From the NCBI GenBank assembly GCA_964637705.1, contig CAZWVM010000105.1, forward strand, positions 1-12,295: 12,295 nt of DNA, written 5' to 3'. This stretch comes from CAZWVM01 sp964637705. Lineage in GTDB: Bacteria > UBA8481. Under the pieces are notes generated by a model. It did not search any database. It saw only the letters and a list, made by a program, of their open reading frames with translations, and had not been told where the DNA came from. Position 1 is the stretch's first letter; every line of letters starts with the position of its first letter. This document shows, in pieces, positions 6,771 to 12,295 of the stretch. The translations under genes and the position numbers were made by a program.

Positions 6771-8075
6771 ATGAACGATTCGATCCTCACGCGGCGCCCG
6801 GCCCGGGCCCGCCGTCTCGCCGTCGGCTTTATCCTGTTCGGAGGTCTCATCGCCATGCTGCCCGTCAGATTCGCGCGCGCCGAGTCCGCGCAGGAACGAC
6901 TCGTCACGGTCATTTTCGAGGTCGGACTGCCCCCGGGCACGCCCGACGGTCCGGTCTACATCGCGGGCAACCAGGAGGCCGTCGGGGGATGGAAGGCCGA
7001 CGGCTTCCGGCTCGATCGCACCGGCCGGGATTTCGCGCGCGGATCGGTGAGCTTGCCCGCCGCGGCCGCCCTGGAATTCAAGGTGACGAGGGGATCGTGG
7101 GCGACGGTGGAGAAGACCGCGGACTTCGCCGAGGTCGCCAACCGTCGCTTCGTGCCGCTCGAGACCGGTGAGGATCTCGAGAAACCCCTCGTCATCCGCC
7201 TGGCCGTCGCCGCCTGGGCCGACTCCTCGCCCCCGCGCTCCCGGACGCTCTCGGGCGACATCCGCTTCCACGAGGATTTCAAGTCGTCCCACCTCGGCAA
7301 CAGCCGCACGATCGCCGTCTACCTGCCGCCGGGATACGGATCCTCCCGGAAGCGCTACCCGGTCCTCTACATGCACGACGGGCAGAACATCTTCGACGCC
7401 TCGACCTCCTTCATCGGCGTGGAATGGGGCGTCGACGAGGCCTGCGAGAAACTGATCGCGGGCGGGTCCATCGAGCCCCTGATCGTCGTCGGCGTCTACA
7501 ACAATGACCGTCGCGTGGACGAATACACCCCGGTGGGCTCGACGAACGAGAACCGCCGCGGCGGCGGGCAGGGCGACCTGTACGGCCGTTTCCTGGTCGA
7601 GGAAGTGAAACCGTTCATCGACGCGACGTACCGCACCAGGCCCGGCCGCGCCACGACCTCCATCATGGGTTCCTCGCTCGGCGGTCTCATCTCCCTGCAC
7701 CTCGCCTGGACCCGGCCCGATGTCTTCTCCTCGGCCGGCGTCGTCTCCCCCGCCCTCTGGTGGGGCGACAGCGAGATCCTGAAGCGCATCGAGCATGCCC
7801 CGGCGCCGGCGCCGAAGCCGCGGCTCTGGATCGACATGGGGACGCGCGAGGGCGACTCGCTCGAGACGTTCAAGGATTCCGTCCGGGAGGTCACCGACCT
7901 CTCGCGCGTTCTCCGGTCGAAAGGCTGGCGCGAAGGACGCAACCTCGTGACCTTCATCCACGAGGGCGCGGACCATAGCGAGCGCGCCTGGAACGCGCGG
8001 ATCGAGACCATCCTCAAGTATCTGTACGGGCGACCGGCCGCGCGGGCCGAGGCCGCCGCCTCGGGTCGACGTTGA
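6771..8075 (+). CDS. Exported esterase (esterase D/IroE type) with N-terminal CBM20-like domain
   Basis: The 434-residue protein has an N-terminal signal (basic ARARR, hydrophobic core 17-32, likely cleavage after ARA near 37), so it is exported. Residues 44-140 match the CBM20 starch-binding-like fold: VTVIFEVGLP, PVYIAGNQEAVGGWKADGFRL (61-81) and EFKVTRGSWATVEK (102-115). Residues about 165-425 match PF00756 putative esterases: SRTIAVYLPPGY, YPVLYMHDGQNIF (196-208), IMGSSLGGLISLH (298-310) with nucleophile Ser302 in GxSxG, GTREGD with likely acid Asp362, and ADHSERAW with likely His402. The alpha/beta-hydrolase triad is therefore complete. Relatives include enterochelin and feruloyl/acetyl esterases; the substrate here is unknown. 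CBM20-esterase fusions suggest action on a carbohydrate or acylated glycan, but such domains can be structural only. It heads a plus-strand run and overlaps the next gene by TTGA. Confidence 0.85.
   Translation: MNDSILTRRPARARRLAVGFILFGGLIAMLPVRFARAESAQERLVTVIFEVGLPPGTPDGPVYIAGNQEAVGGWKADGFRLDRTGRDFARGSVSLPAAAALEFKVTRGSWATVEKTADFAEVANRRFVPLETGEDLEKPLVIRLAVAAWADSSPPRSRTLSGDIRFHEDFKSSHLGNSRTIAVYLPPGYGSSRKRYPVLYMHDGQNIFDASTSFIGVEWGVDEACEKLIAGGSIEPLIVVGVYNNDRRVDEYTPVGSTNENRRGGGQGDLYGRFLVEEVKPFIDATYRTRPGRATTSIMGSSLGGLISLHLAWTRPDVFSSAGVVSPALWWGDSEILKRIEHAPAPAPKPRLWIDMGTREGDSLETFKDSVREVTDLSRVLRSKGWREGRNLVTFIHEGADHSERAWNARIETILKYLYGRPAARAEAAASGRR
8047..8064. repeat. GC-only-rich hairpin just before the DUF167 start
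   Basis: CCGAGGC (8047-8053) and GCCTCGG (8058-8064) are a perfect 7-bp stem with a CGCC loop, inside the last codons of the esterase gene and ending 7 bases before the TTG start at 8072. With no T-run it is not a terminator. It would occupy the ribosome-binding position and might make translation of the DUF167 gene depend on ribosomes arriving from the esterase gene. In DNA this GC-rich, chance is a real possibility. Confidence 0.35.
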
Positions 8076-8296
8076 AGCTGCAGGTCCGGGTCAAGCCGGG
8101 CTCCCGCGAGGAGAAGGCCGAGCGGCAGCCGGACGGTTCCTGGATCGTCAAGGTGAGAGCCGTTCCGGAGGGCGGCCGGGCGAACGAAGCGGTGGCGGCC
8201 GTTCTCGCCGAGGCGCTGGGCGTCTCGAAATCCGCCGTTCGAGTGCTGACGCCGAAATCGCGAATGAAGATCGTCGAGGTGCGTAAAGGCTTGTGA
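8072..8296 (+). CDS. DUF167 (YggU-like) small protein
   Basis: The 74-residue protein reads MKLQVRVKPGSREEK, then IVKVRAVPEGGRANEAVAAVLA (by position 28-49) and ALGVSKSAVRVLTPKSRMKIVEV. The core pattern V.A.P..G.AN.A....LA..LGV..S.V....G..SR.K.v corresponds to PF02594 (DUF167/YggU), a compact cytoplasmic alpha/beta protein of unknown function that is widespread in bacteria and archaea. At 74 residues it is near the lower end for the family, and no longer in-frame start is likely. The TTG start overlaps the esterase stop (TTGA, 8072-8075) with no good Shine-Dalgarno, so coupling from upstream is implied. Association with an exported esterase has no known functional reason and may just reflect operon packing. 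Confidence 0.85.
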   Translation: MKLQVRVKPGSREEKAERQPDGSWIVKVRAVPEGGRANEAVAAVLAEALGVSKSAVRVLTPKSRMKIVEVRKGL

Positions 8297-8312
8297 AGGG
8301 GGTGAACCGTCC

Positions 8313-9326
8313 ATGAACGATACCGTCTCGAGGTCAGGCCTCCTGATCCCGCCCTTGTCGGGTGGAGCGGTCCCGGTAGCGGTGAGACTCATGAACGCCT
8401 TGATCGCCCTCTGCATCCCCCTGTTCGTGCACAATCCCATATCGTCCTTCCAGAAGCATGCCGGCGGAGATTGGGCGCGGCTGTCATCATCCCGTTCGGT
8501 GCGACGAGCCGAGATCCTCGACGGGATAACGGAACTGCGGCCCTCCTGGATCCTTGCGCTCGATTCGGATCCGCTCGATGAAACATTGATCGCCGCCATC
8601 CGTGAAAGATCTCCACTCACCCGGATCGGGACCTGGTTCGTCGAGGACCCCACAACCGAGGCGGGTTCCTGGTGGGCGAGCATCGCTCCTATCGTGGACG
8701 TCTTCTTCTCGATCGAGGACGGTTCGTTTCTCGACGGTGTCCGGGAGCGGGGCGGGAACGCCCGATGGCTCCCGATGGCCTGCGACGAAAGCTCCTTCTC
8801 CCCTCCGCCGCCGGGCTCGGCGAGACGCGGCGTGCACTTCGTCGGCGTCCCCCGCCCCTCGCGCGTCGCTCTTTTCGAGGAGTGGGTGGGGCGTGGTTTG
8901 CCGCTCACCTTGCACGGCCCCGGCTGGTCGGAGATCCCCAGCCTCGCGGGGCATGCAGGCATCCGGGAATGGGTGAACGACGAGCAGGCGGTGGAAATCT
9001 ACCGTTCCTCGCTCGTCGTCGCGGACCTGTATGACGATCGTCCGGGCGGATACGTCAACCCCCGCACCTTCAGCATGATGGCCGCGGGCGCGCTCGTCGT
9101 CTCGGAACATCGGTCCGACATGGAGAGACTTTTCGAGCCGGGGCACGTCGAAACCTGCCCGGCGGAGGAGATGGGCGAGCGTCTCGAGCGGCTCCTGGCC
9201 GACCCTGCGGCCGTGGCGGCGCGCGGGCAGGAGGCGGCCGACGCGGTTCGTTCCCGTCACACGTTCCGTCACCGCGCCGCCGAGATCGTCAGGGCGCTCG
9301 CGCCCGTGGAAACGAGGCTCCCCTGA
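8313..9326 (+). CDS. CgeB-like glycosyltransferase
   Basis: The 337-residue protein lacks a signal peptide and has two Rossmann-like halves as in GT-B enzymes. The N-terminal half includes LRPSWILALDSDPLD (75-89), IGTWFVEDPTTE (105-116) and DVFFSIEDGSFLD (129-141), resembling the CgeB pattern where a name or time stamp domain precedes the transferase half. The C-terminal half has GVHFVGVPRPSRVALFEEW (173-191), LTLHGPGW (198-205), GGYVNPRTFSMMAAGALVVSE (245-265 by position), LFEPGHVETCPAEEM (273-287) and the terminal HTFRHRA (316-322), all typical of Glyco_trans_1_2 (PF13524). CgeB was first described in Bacillus spore coats, but homologues are common in surface-polysaccharide loci of Gram-negatives. 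A strong AAGGGGGTGA site (8296-8305) lies 7 bases before the ATG. The next gene overlaps its stop by CTGA. Donor and acceptor unknown. Confidence 0.8.
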   Translation: MNDTVSRSGLLIPPLSGGAVPVAVRLMNALIALCIPLFVHNPISSFQKHAGGDWARLSSSRSVRRAEILDGITELRPSWILALDSDPLDETLIAAIRERSPLTRIGTWFVEDPTTEAGSWWASIAPIVDVFFSIEDGSFLDGVRERGGNARWLPMACDESSFSPPPPGSARRGVHFVGVPRPSRVALFEEWVGRGLPLTLHGPGWSEIPSLAGHAGIREWVNDEQAVEIYRSSLVVADLYDDRPGGYVNPRTFSMMAAGALVVSEHRSDMERLFEPGHVETCPAEEMGERLERLLADPAAVAARGQEAADAVRSRHTFRHRAAEIVRALAPVETRLP

Positions 9327-10039
9327 CATCGCCGAATCCCGGTCGGTGGCTGGCGGCCGCGGTCGCGGCGTTTCTCCTGGCCGTTTTCGCGGCCTCCTCG
9401 TGGTTTCTCTGGAACGAGTATTTCCGCTACGACGTGTACACGACCGTGACCGTGCCCGCTTCCTGTCCTCCGCCCTGGCAGGTCCCCGTCACGGGGCTCT
9501 CCGCGTGCGAAGAGGGTGGATTCCGGTACGAACCCGTCGCGCGGTTCATCGAGACCGGTGTCGTCGTGGCCAAGGACTCCTTCGAGGGCTGGTTCTACGA
9601 GGACGAGTTGACCGGAGCCTGTCCCGTGGACCTGGCCATGGTCTGGGGCGACCTGTCCGAACCGGATCTGCTCGAGGGCATCGAGGCGGTGCCAAGCCGG
9701 GAGCGCTGGGTCTCGATCCGCATCCGCGCGCGCCAGGACCGGATTCAACCCATCATGGGCCGAGTCGACACGTTCCTGGGGAACAACCACATCGTGATCC
9801 TCGATCCCGTTCTTCACCGGGCGGTCAAGAGCATCGGATCCCGCGACAACGTGACGTTGGACGGATATCTCGTCAACATCTCGAAGGATCTCTGGTCGGT
9901 CAGGACCTCGACGACGCGCGACGACCAGTTCCTCGGCGCCTGCGAGATCATCCTGCCGGTATCGATCCGGGTGAACGACCGCCTCTACCGGGGCCGGGAT
10001 CCCTTCGCGAGCCGGTCGGCTACGAATCCATCTCCCTGA
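9323..10039 (+). CDS. Membrane-anchored conserved protein of unknown function, probable CTG start
   Basis: The reading frame has no ATG, GTG or TTG before 9434. Starting at that GTG would discard an obvious membrane anchor encoded just upstream: GRWLAAAVAAFLLAVFAASS then WFLWNEYFRYDV. A CTG at 9323 overlaps the previous stop (CTGA), has GAGG five bases before it and yields 238 residues with one N-terminal anchor (about 9-30) and a periplasmic domain. That domain contains ACPVDLAMVWGDLSE, NNHIVI, DNVTLDGYLVNIS and LGACEIILP. I recall the same series (SPVDLALGWG, SxNMHxIP, GYLV, TGAGACELVWV) in an uncharacterised proteobacterial family of membrane-anchored proteins; this is memory, not a search. 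No catalytic motif is evident; two or three cysteines could pair. It follows a CgeB-like transferase and overlaps the convergent TPM gene by 20 bases. Confidence 0.7.
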   Translation: MTSPNPGRWLAAAVAAFLLAVFAASSWFLWNEYFRYDVYTTVTVPASCPPPWQVPVTGLSACEEGGFRYEPVARFIETGVVVAKDSFEGWFYEDELTGACPVDLAMVWGDLSEPDLLEGIEAVPSRERWVSIRIRARQDRIQPIMGRVDTFLGNNHIVILDPVLHRAVKSIGSRDNVTLDGYLVNISKDLWSVRTSTTRDDQFLGACEIILPVSIRVNDRLYRGRDPFASRSATNPSP

Positions 10040-10688
10040 GCTGGTCGCCGGCCTCGTTGCGGTCGTCGAATGAGCGGGGAAAATGCCTTTCGAGCAACCG
10101 TCCCGCCATGCCGACCGCGTCGCACAATCCCGTCACGGGATCCCCCTCGTGCACGCCGTCGATGATCCGGTCGCGGATCGACTCCCAGTCGTCCGGCACG
10201 ACGCGGGCCGAGATCGCCTCGTCGCCGATCACGATGACGCGCCGCTCGAAGAGCGAGAGGAAGATGAGGACGCCGGTGCGTCCCGCGGTGCGGCTGACGC
10301 TGTAGCGGTGGAACGCCTCGGCCGCGCGCCGCTCCACCGCTTCCGCCATGAGCCCGCCCCCGACGAACGGGCGCAGCAGAGAGGGGCAGAGCGCCGCGAG
10401 CCCGGCGCCCGTGACGCCCCCGGACAGGAGCCACAGGAGGGTGTTCAGGACGATCTCGATTTCCGTCACCCGGCCGGTCCAGGGCGCCGGGGAGAGGGGC
10501 ATGACGCGGGACAGGGCGAGCGCCAGGAGCCCGCAGAGGAGCATGAAGAGGTCCGCGGCGCGATGATAACGATCCGATCTCCGCGTCATGACGAGAACGA
10601 TCTCGCCCGAGGTCCTTCCTTCCGCCTCCGCAACGGCCCTCTCGATCCGCTCGCGGTCGGACCGCGAGAAGACGATATTCCTCTTCAC
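10020..10688 (-). CDS. TPM-domain membrane protein (second of two)
   Basis: From a GTG at 10688-10686 the product is 222 residues. The N-terminus (FSRSDRERIERAVAEAEGRTSGEIVLVMTRRS, by position 7-38) is the first part of a TPM domain (PF04536), interrupted by two membrane segments (about 45-61 and 80-100). The rest follows: AVERRAAEAFHRYSVSRT (117-134), GRTGVLIFLSLFERRVIVIGDEAI (136-159, by position) and a helical C-terminus. Paired YgcG-like and TPM genes are common, usually with LemA; their role is envelope-associated and unsettled. A 118-residue in-frame upstream extension would lie inside the neighbouring gene and is rejected. The GTG sits four bases after that gene's TGA, with GGTGA as ribosome site, so coupling is likely. 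Its last 20 bases overlap, tail to tail, the plus-strand gene ending at 10039. Stop is TAG. Confidence 0.8.
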   Translation of the reverse strand: MKRNIVFSRSDRERIERAVAEAEGRTSGEIVLVMTRRSDRYHRAADLFMLLCGLLALALSRVMPLSPAPWTGRVTEIEIVLNTLLWLLSGGVTGAGLAALCPSLLRPFVGGGLMAEAVERRAAEAFHRYSVSRTAGRTGVLIFLSLFERRVIVIGDEAISARVVPDDWESIRDRIIDGVHEGDPVTGLCDAVGMAGRLLERHFPRSFDDRNEAGDQLREMDS

Positions 10689-10692
10689 GGCA

Positions 10693-11493
10693 TCACCACG
10701 AACCCGAGGCGCCGCGCCCCGAAGAGGAAGAGGATGTGGAAGAGGACGATGACGAGCCCCAGGACCCCCCGGAGGATCCCCAGCCGCCACCGGAGGAATG
10801 ATGGTGGTGCCCCCATCCGCAATTGTCGTAACCGTAACCGCCGTACCCTCTACGGACCGGCCCGACGAGAGCAAAGAGCGAAAGTACAAGTGTGATACCG
10901 ATGATGTAGAGCACCGTCTTCCCGTGCCTGGCGAACAGATTGTTGACCGCCGAAGTCGCCGTGAGACCCGGCGGTTTCTCGCCGCGGAGCATGGCCGTGA
11001 TCGCGCCGACCCCGAGCGCCGTGCCGGAAGAGTAGGCGCCATCCCGAAACGACGGCAGGAGGATCTCGTCCATGATCCTCAGCGACGTCGCGTTCAACGA
11101 GGTTCCCCAGCCCGGTCCCAGTTCGATCCGGGCCTTGCGGTCATGAAGAGAGACGAGGAGAAGGGCCTCCTTGCCGTTCGACGCGGCCCCGGCCCAGGAA
11201 CCCAGGATCTCGGCCGCGTAGCGCTCCATGGTCCAGTTGGCCGCATCCTGGGCCGCCAGGGACGGAATCGTCGCGACGAAGAACGGCGCCCCCGTGGCCT
11301 CACGCGCCTTCGCCGCATGGGTTCGGATCGCGCGCTCGTCCGCTTCCGCGACCAGGTTCGCGGCGTCGGAGATGACCTCGTAGGGTTCAGGCCGCGGCGG
11401 CAGTTCGATCGCCCCGGCGGGAGACCAGGTGAGGGTGATGAGCAGCGCGAAGGACGCGAAAGCGACTCCGGCCCGCCCCCGGGCCGTTTTCAA
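10693..11493 (-). CDS. YgcG-like TPM-domain exported protein with Gly/Ser/His-rich tail
   Basis: The 266-residue protein starts at a TTG (11493-11491) with GGAG six bases upstream. A signal sequence spans about 1-28 (core AFASFALLITLTWSPAGA). The TPM domain covers about 37-170: VISDAANLV (40-48), TGAPFFVATIPSL (67-79), SNGKEALLLVSLHDRKARIELGPGW (105-129 by position) and LLPSFRDGAYSSG (145-157). One membrane helix (about 192-211) follows, then RRGYGGYGYDNCGWGHHHH and a Gly/Ser tract ending GASGSW, the ending commonly seen in this family. Thus the TPM domain is periplasmic and the tail cytoplasmic. The family includes the photosystem II repair factor TLP18.3, reported to have weak phosphatase activity, but the bacterial function is unclear. 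The His cluster at 229-232 is extra and could bind metal. It lies 16 bases after the hydrolase gene and just before the second TPM gene. Confidence 0.85.
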   Translation of the reverse strand: MKTARGRAGVAFASFALLITLTWSPAGAIELPPRPEPYEVISDAANLVAEADERAIRTHAAKAREATGAPFFVATIPSLAAQDAANWTMERYAAEILGSWAGAASNGKEALLLVSLHDRKARIELGPGWGTSLNATSLRIMDEILLPSFRDGAYSSGTALGVGAITAMLRGEKPPGLTATSAVNNLFARHGKTVLYIIGITLVLSLFALVGPVRRGYGGYGYDNCGWGHHHHSSGGGWGSSGGSWGSSSSSSTSSSSSGRGASGSW

Positions 11494-11509
11494 GACTCCG
11501 CTCCGGCCC

Positions 11510-12295
11510 TCAGGCGTTCCTCTTCAGCGCGTGGTGGAACATGTGGCTGTCGTCGCCCTTGAAGAGTCCGACGATGCCGGAGGTGATGTCGTGCGTGTAG
11601 TAGCGCCCCTGCTCGAACCAGTTGGTGCGGATCCCCTTGCCCATCATCGCCAGGGGAACCTGCATGACCTCGCGGTCGCTCCACTTCGCGATGGAGTGGC
11701 GACCCTGGTCCGTCATGCCGTGGTCCGCCACGACGATGACGATGTAGTCGTAGGGAGCGCACCAGTCCAGGGTGTTCAGGAGATGCCCGAAGAGGCGGTC
11801 GCACTCCTTGATGGAGTGGACGTAGGGCGACTTCCAGCAGTAGACATGCCGGCCCGTGTCGCGACACTCGTGGGCGTACGTGTCCGGCCCGTGGAAGTAG
11901 ACGAAGGTGAAGTCGTAGTGCGGGATCATCTTGCAGGCGATGTCGAGGCGGTGCTGGTCGGGGTAGACGATGCGGTGACGGTGGAGCGATCCCTCGCGCC
12001 TCAGCTTTTCCGCCTCGGCGCGGCGGTTGTAAAGGCAGTCGATGAAGTGGCAGTTCGGGAAGTGGATCCGCCTGTCGTCCTCGGGATAACCGACGTAGCA
12101 GCTCTTGACCCGCTTCTTCTCCCAGAGCGAGGTGCAGAGGGGCTTGCCGCGGCGGTTGTGCATGATCCGTCCGACGGCCTGCGGCGTCAAAACCGGCTCG
12201 TGGGTATAGAGGTTCGTGAAGAGAACGCCGTTCTTGATGACGCGCCAGAGGTTGGGAAGACCCATCCACTGGTTCACCTTGAAGACCGCGTCGAA
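11510..12295 (-). CDS. Alkaline-phosphatase-superfamily hydrolase, C-terminal part (runs off right edge)
   Basis: The frame is open to the window edge (FDAVFK before a GTG codon at 12277), so the true start lies outside; 261 residues are visible. Counting from the edge, metal-ligand motifs of the alkaline phosphatase/nucleotide pyrophosphatase/sulfatase fold appear: HGPDTYAHE with Asp138 and His142, VVADHGMTDQG with Asp191 and His192, and THDITSGI with His235. The likely Thr nucleophile is in PVLTPQAVGRIM (Thr37). The first metal-binding Asp must be upstream of the window. This is probably a type I phosphodiesterase-like or arylsulfatase-like hydrolase; the substrate is not readable. The visible part has nine cysteines and many aromatics, unusual in this fold. 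No signal peptide can be assessed. It leads into the two TPM genes with a 16-base gap, suggesting one operon. Confidence 0.8.
   Translation of the reverse strand, partial: FDAVFKVNQWMGLPNLWRVIKNGVLFTNLYTHEPVLTPQAVGRIMHNRRGKPLCTSLWEKKRVKSCYVGYPEDDRRIHFPNCHFIDCLYNRRAEAEKLRREGSLHRHRIVYPDQHRLDIACKMIPHYDFTFVYFHGPDTYAHECRDTGRHVYCWKSPYVHSIKECDRLFGHLLNTLDWCAPYDYIVIVVADHGMTDQGRHSIAKWSDREVMQVPLAMMGKGIRTNWFEQGRYYTHDITSGIVGLFKGDDSHMFHHALKRNA

Noticed and set aside
5448..7976. 842-codon open frame on the minus strand
   Set aside because: It is antisense to two recognisable genes, crosses their boundary, and is made of charged low-complexity Arg/Gly/Glu/Asp sequence typical of shadow frames in GC-rich DNA.
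10705..10800. Possible tandem repeat (GAAGAGGAAGAGGA-type tract)
   Set aside because: It is the antisense of Ser codons in the protein tail, with irregular units; no separate DNA repeat.
10689..11042. N-terminal extension of the second TPM protein
   Set aside because: Lies in a shadow frame of the YgcG-like gene; TPM homology begins after the GTG at 10688.
11490..12269. 259-codon minus-strand frame overlapping the hydrolase
   Set aside because: Arg/His/Pro-rich and motif-free, while the adjacent frame has all the alkaline phosphatase metal motifs.
1..12295. CRISPR arrays, tRNA or rRNA genes, transposons, attachment sites, toxin-antitoxin or defence genes
   Set aside because: No spaced direct repeats, no cloverleaf or CCA ends, no transposase or integrase motifs, and every sizeable frame is accounted for by envelope or metabolic families.

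Overview
The window reads as a GC-rich chromosomal segment of a Gram-negative bacterium. A TonB-like energy transducer, a lipoprotein-type solute-binding protein, signal-peptide-bearing enzymes and membrane glycosyltransferases all imply a two-membrane envelope. Phylum cannot be fixed from sequence alone; uncultured GC-rich lineages such as Acidobacteriota, Gemmatimonadota, Eisenbacteria-like groups or Myxococcota would all fit. There are no RNA genes, insertion sequences, phage genes, CRISPR arrays or long repeats. Coding density is very high and the longest gene-free gap is about 140 bases.

Layout, left to right. (1) The 5' end of carA (minus strand) runs off the left edge, with its promoter at about 160-192. 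(2) A minus-strand pair, TonB-like protein then BtuF/FecB-type substrate-binding lipoprotein, is joined by a GTGA overlap and looks like part of a TonB-dependent iron-chelate or cobalamin uptake system whose permease and receptor are elsewhere. (3) Divergent from it is a DUF2079 polytopic membrane protein (plus) that seems to lack the usual C-terminal part. (4) A minus-strand GT2 glycosyltransferase of the dolichyl-phosphate-mannose-synthase type is divergent from a plus-strand pair: an FAD-dependent UDP-galactopyranose-mutase/amine-oxidase-like enzyme and an ArnT/PMT-like membrane glycosyltransferase. Genes 3-4 look like lipid-linked sugar or surface-glycan functions. (5) A plus-strand run follows: exported CBM20-esterase, DUF167 protein, CgeB-like glycosyltransferase and a membrane-anchored conserved protein that begins at an unusual CTG codon. 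(6) A convergent minus-strand operon enters from the right edge: a partial alkaline-phosphatase-superfamily hydrolase, then two TPM-domain membrane proteins.

The most distinctive features are regulatory. A perfect 7-bp inverted repeat lies exactly midway between the divergent GT2 and oxidoreductase start codons (24 bases to each side), and each arm supplies a TATCAT -10 box for one gene. Other transcription units begin with -10-like hexamers only 6-7 bases before the ATG, suggesting leaderless mRNAs. Four gene junctions are four-base NTGA overlaps, and all four versions (ATGA, GTGA, TTGA, CTGA) occur. I found no clear new defence or mobile system; the novelty here lies in these gene-start arrangements and in a few uncharacterised envelope proteins.
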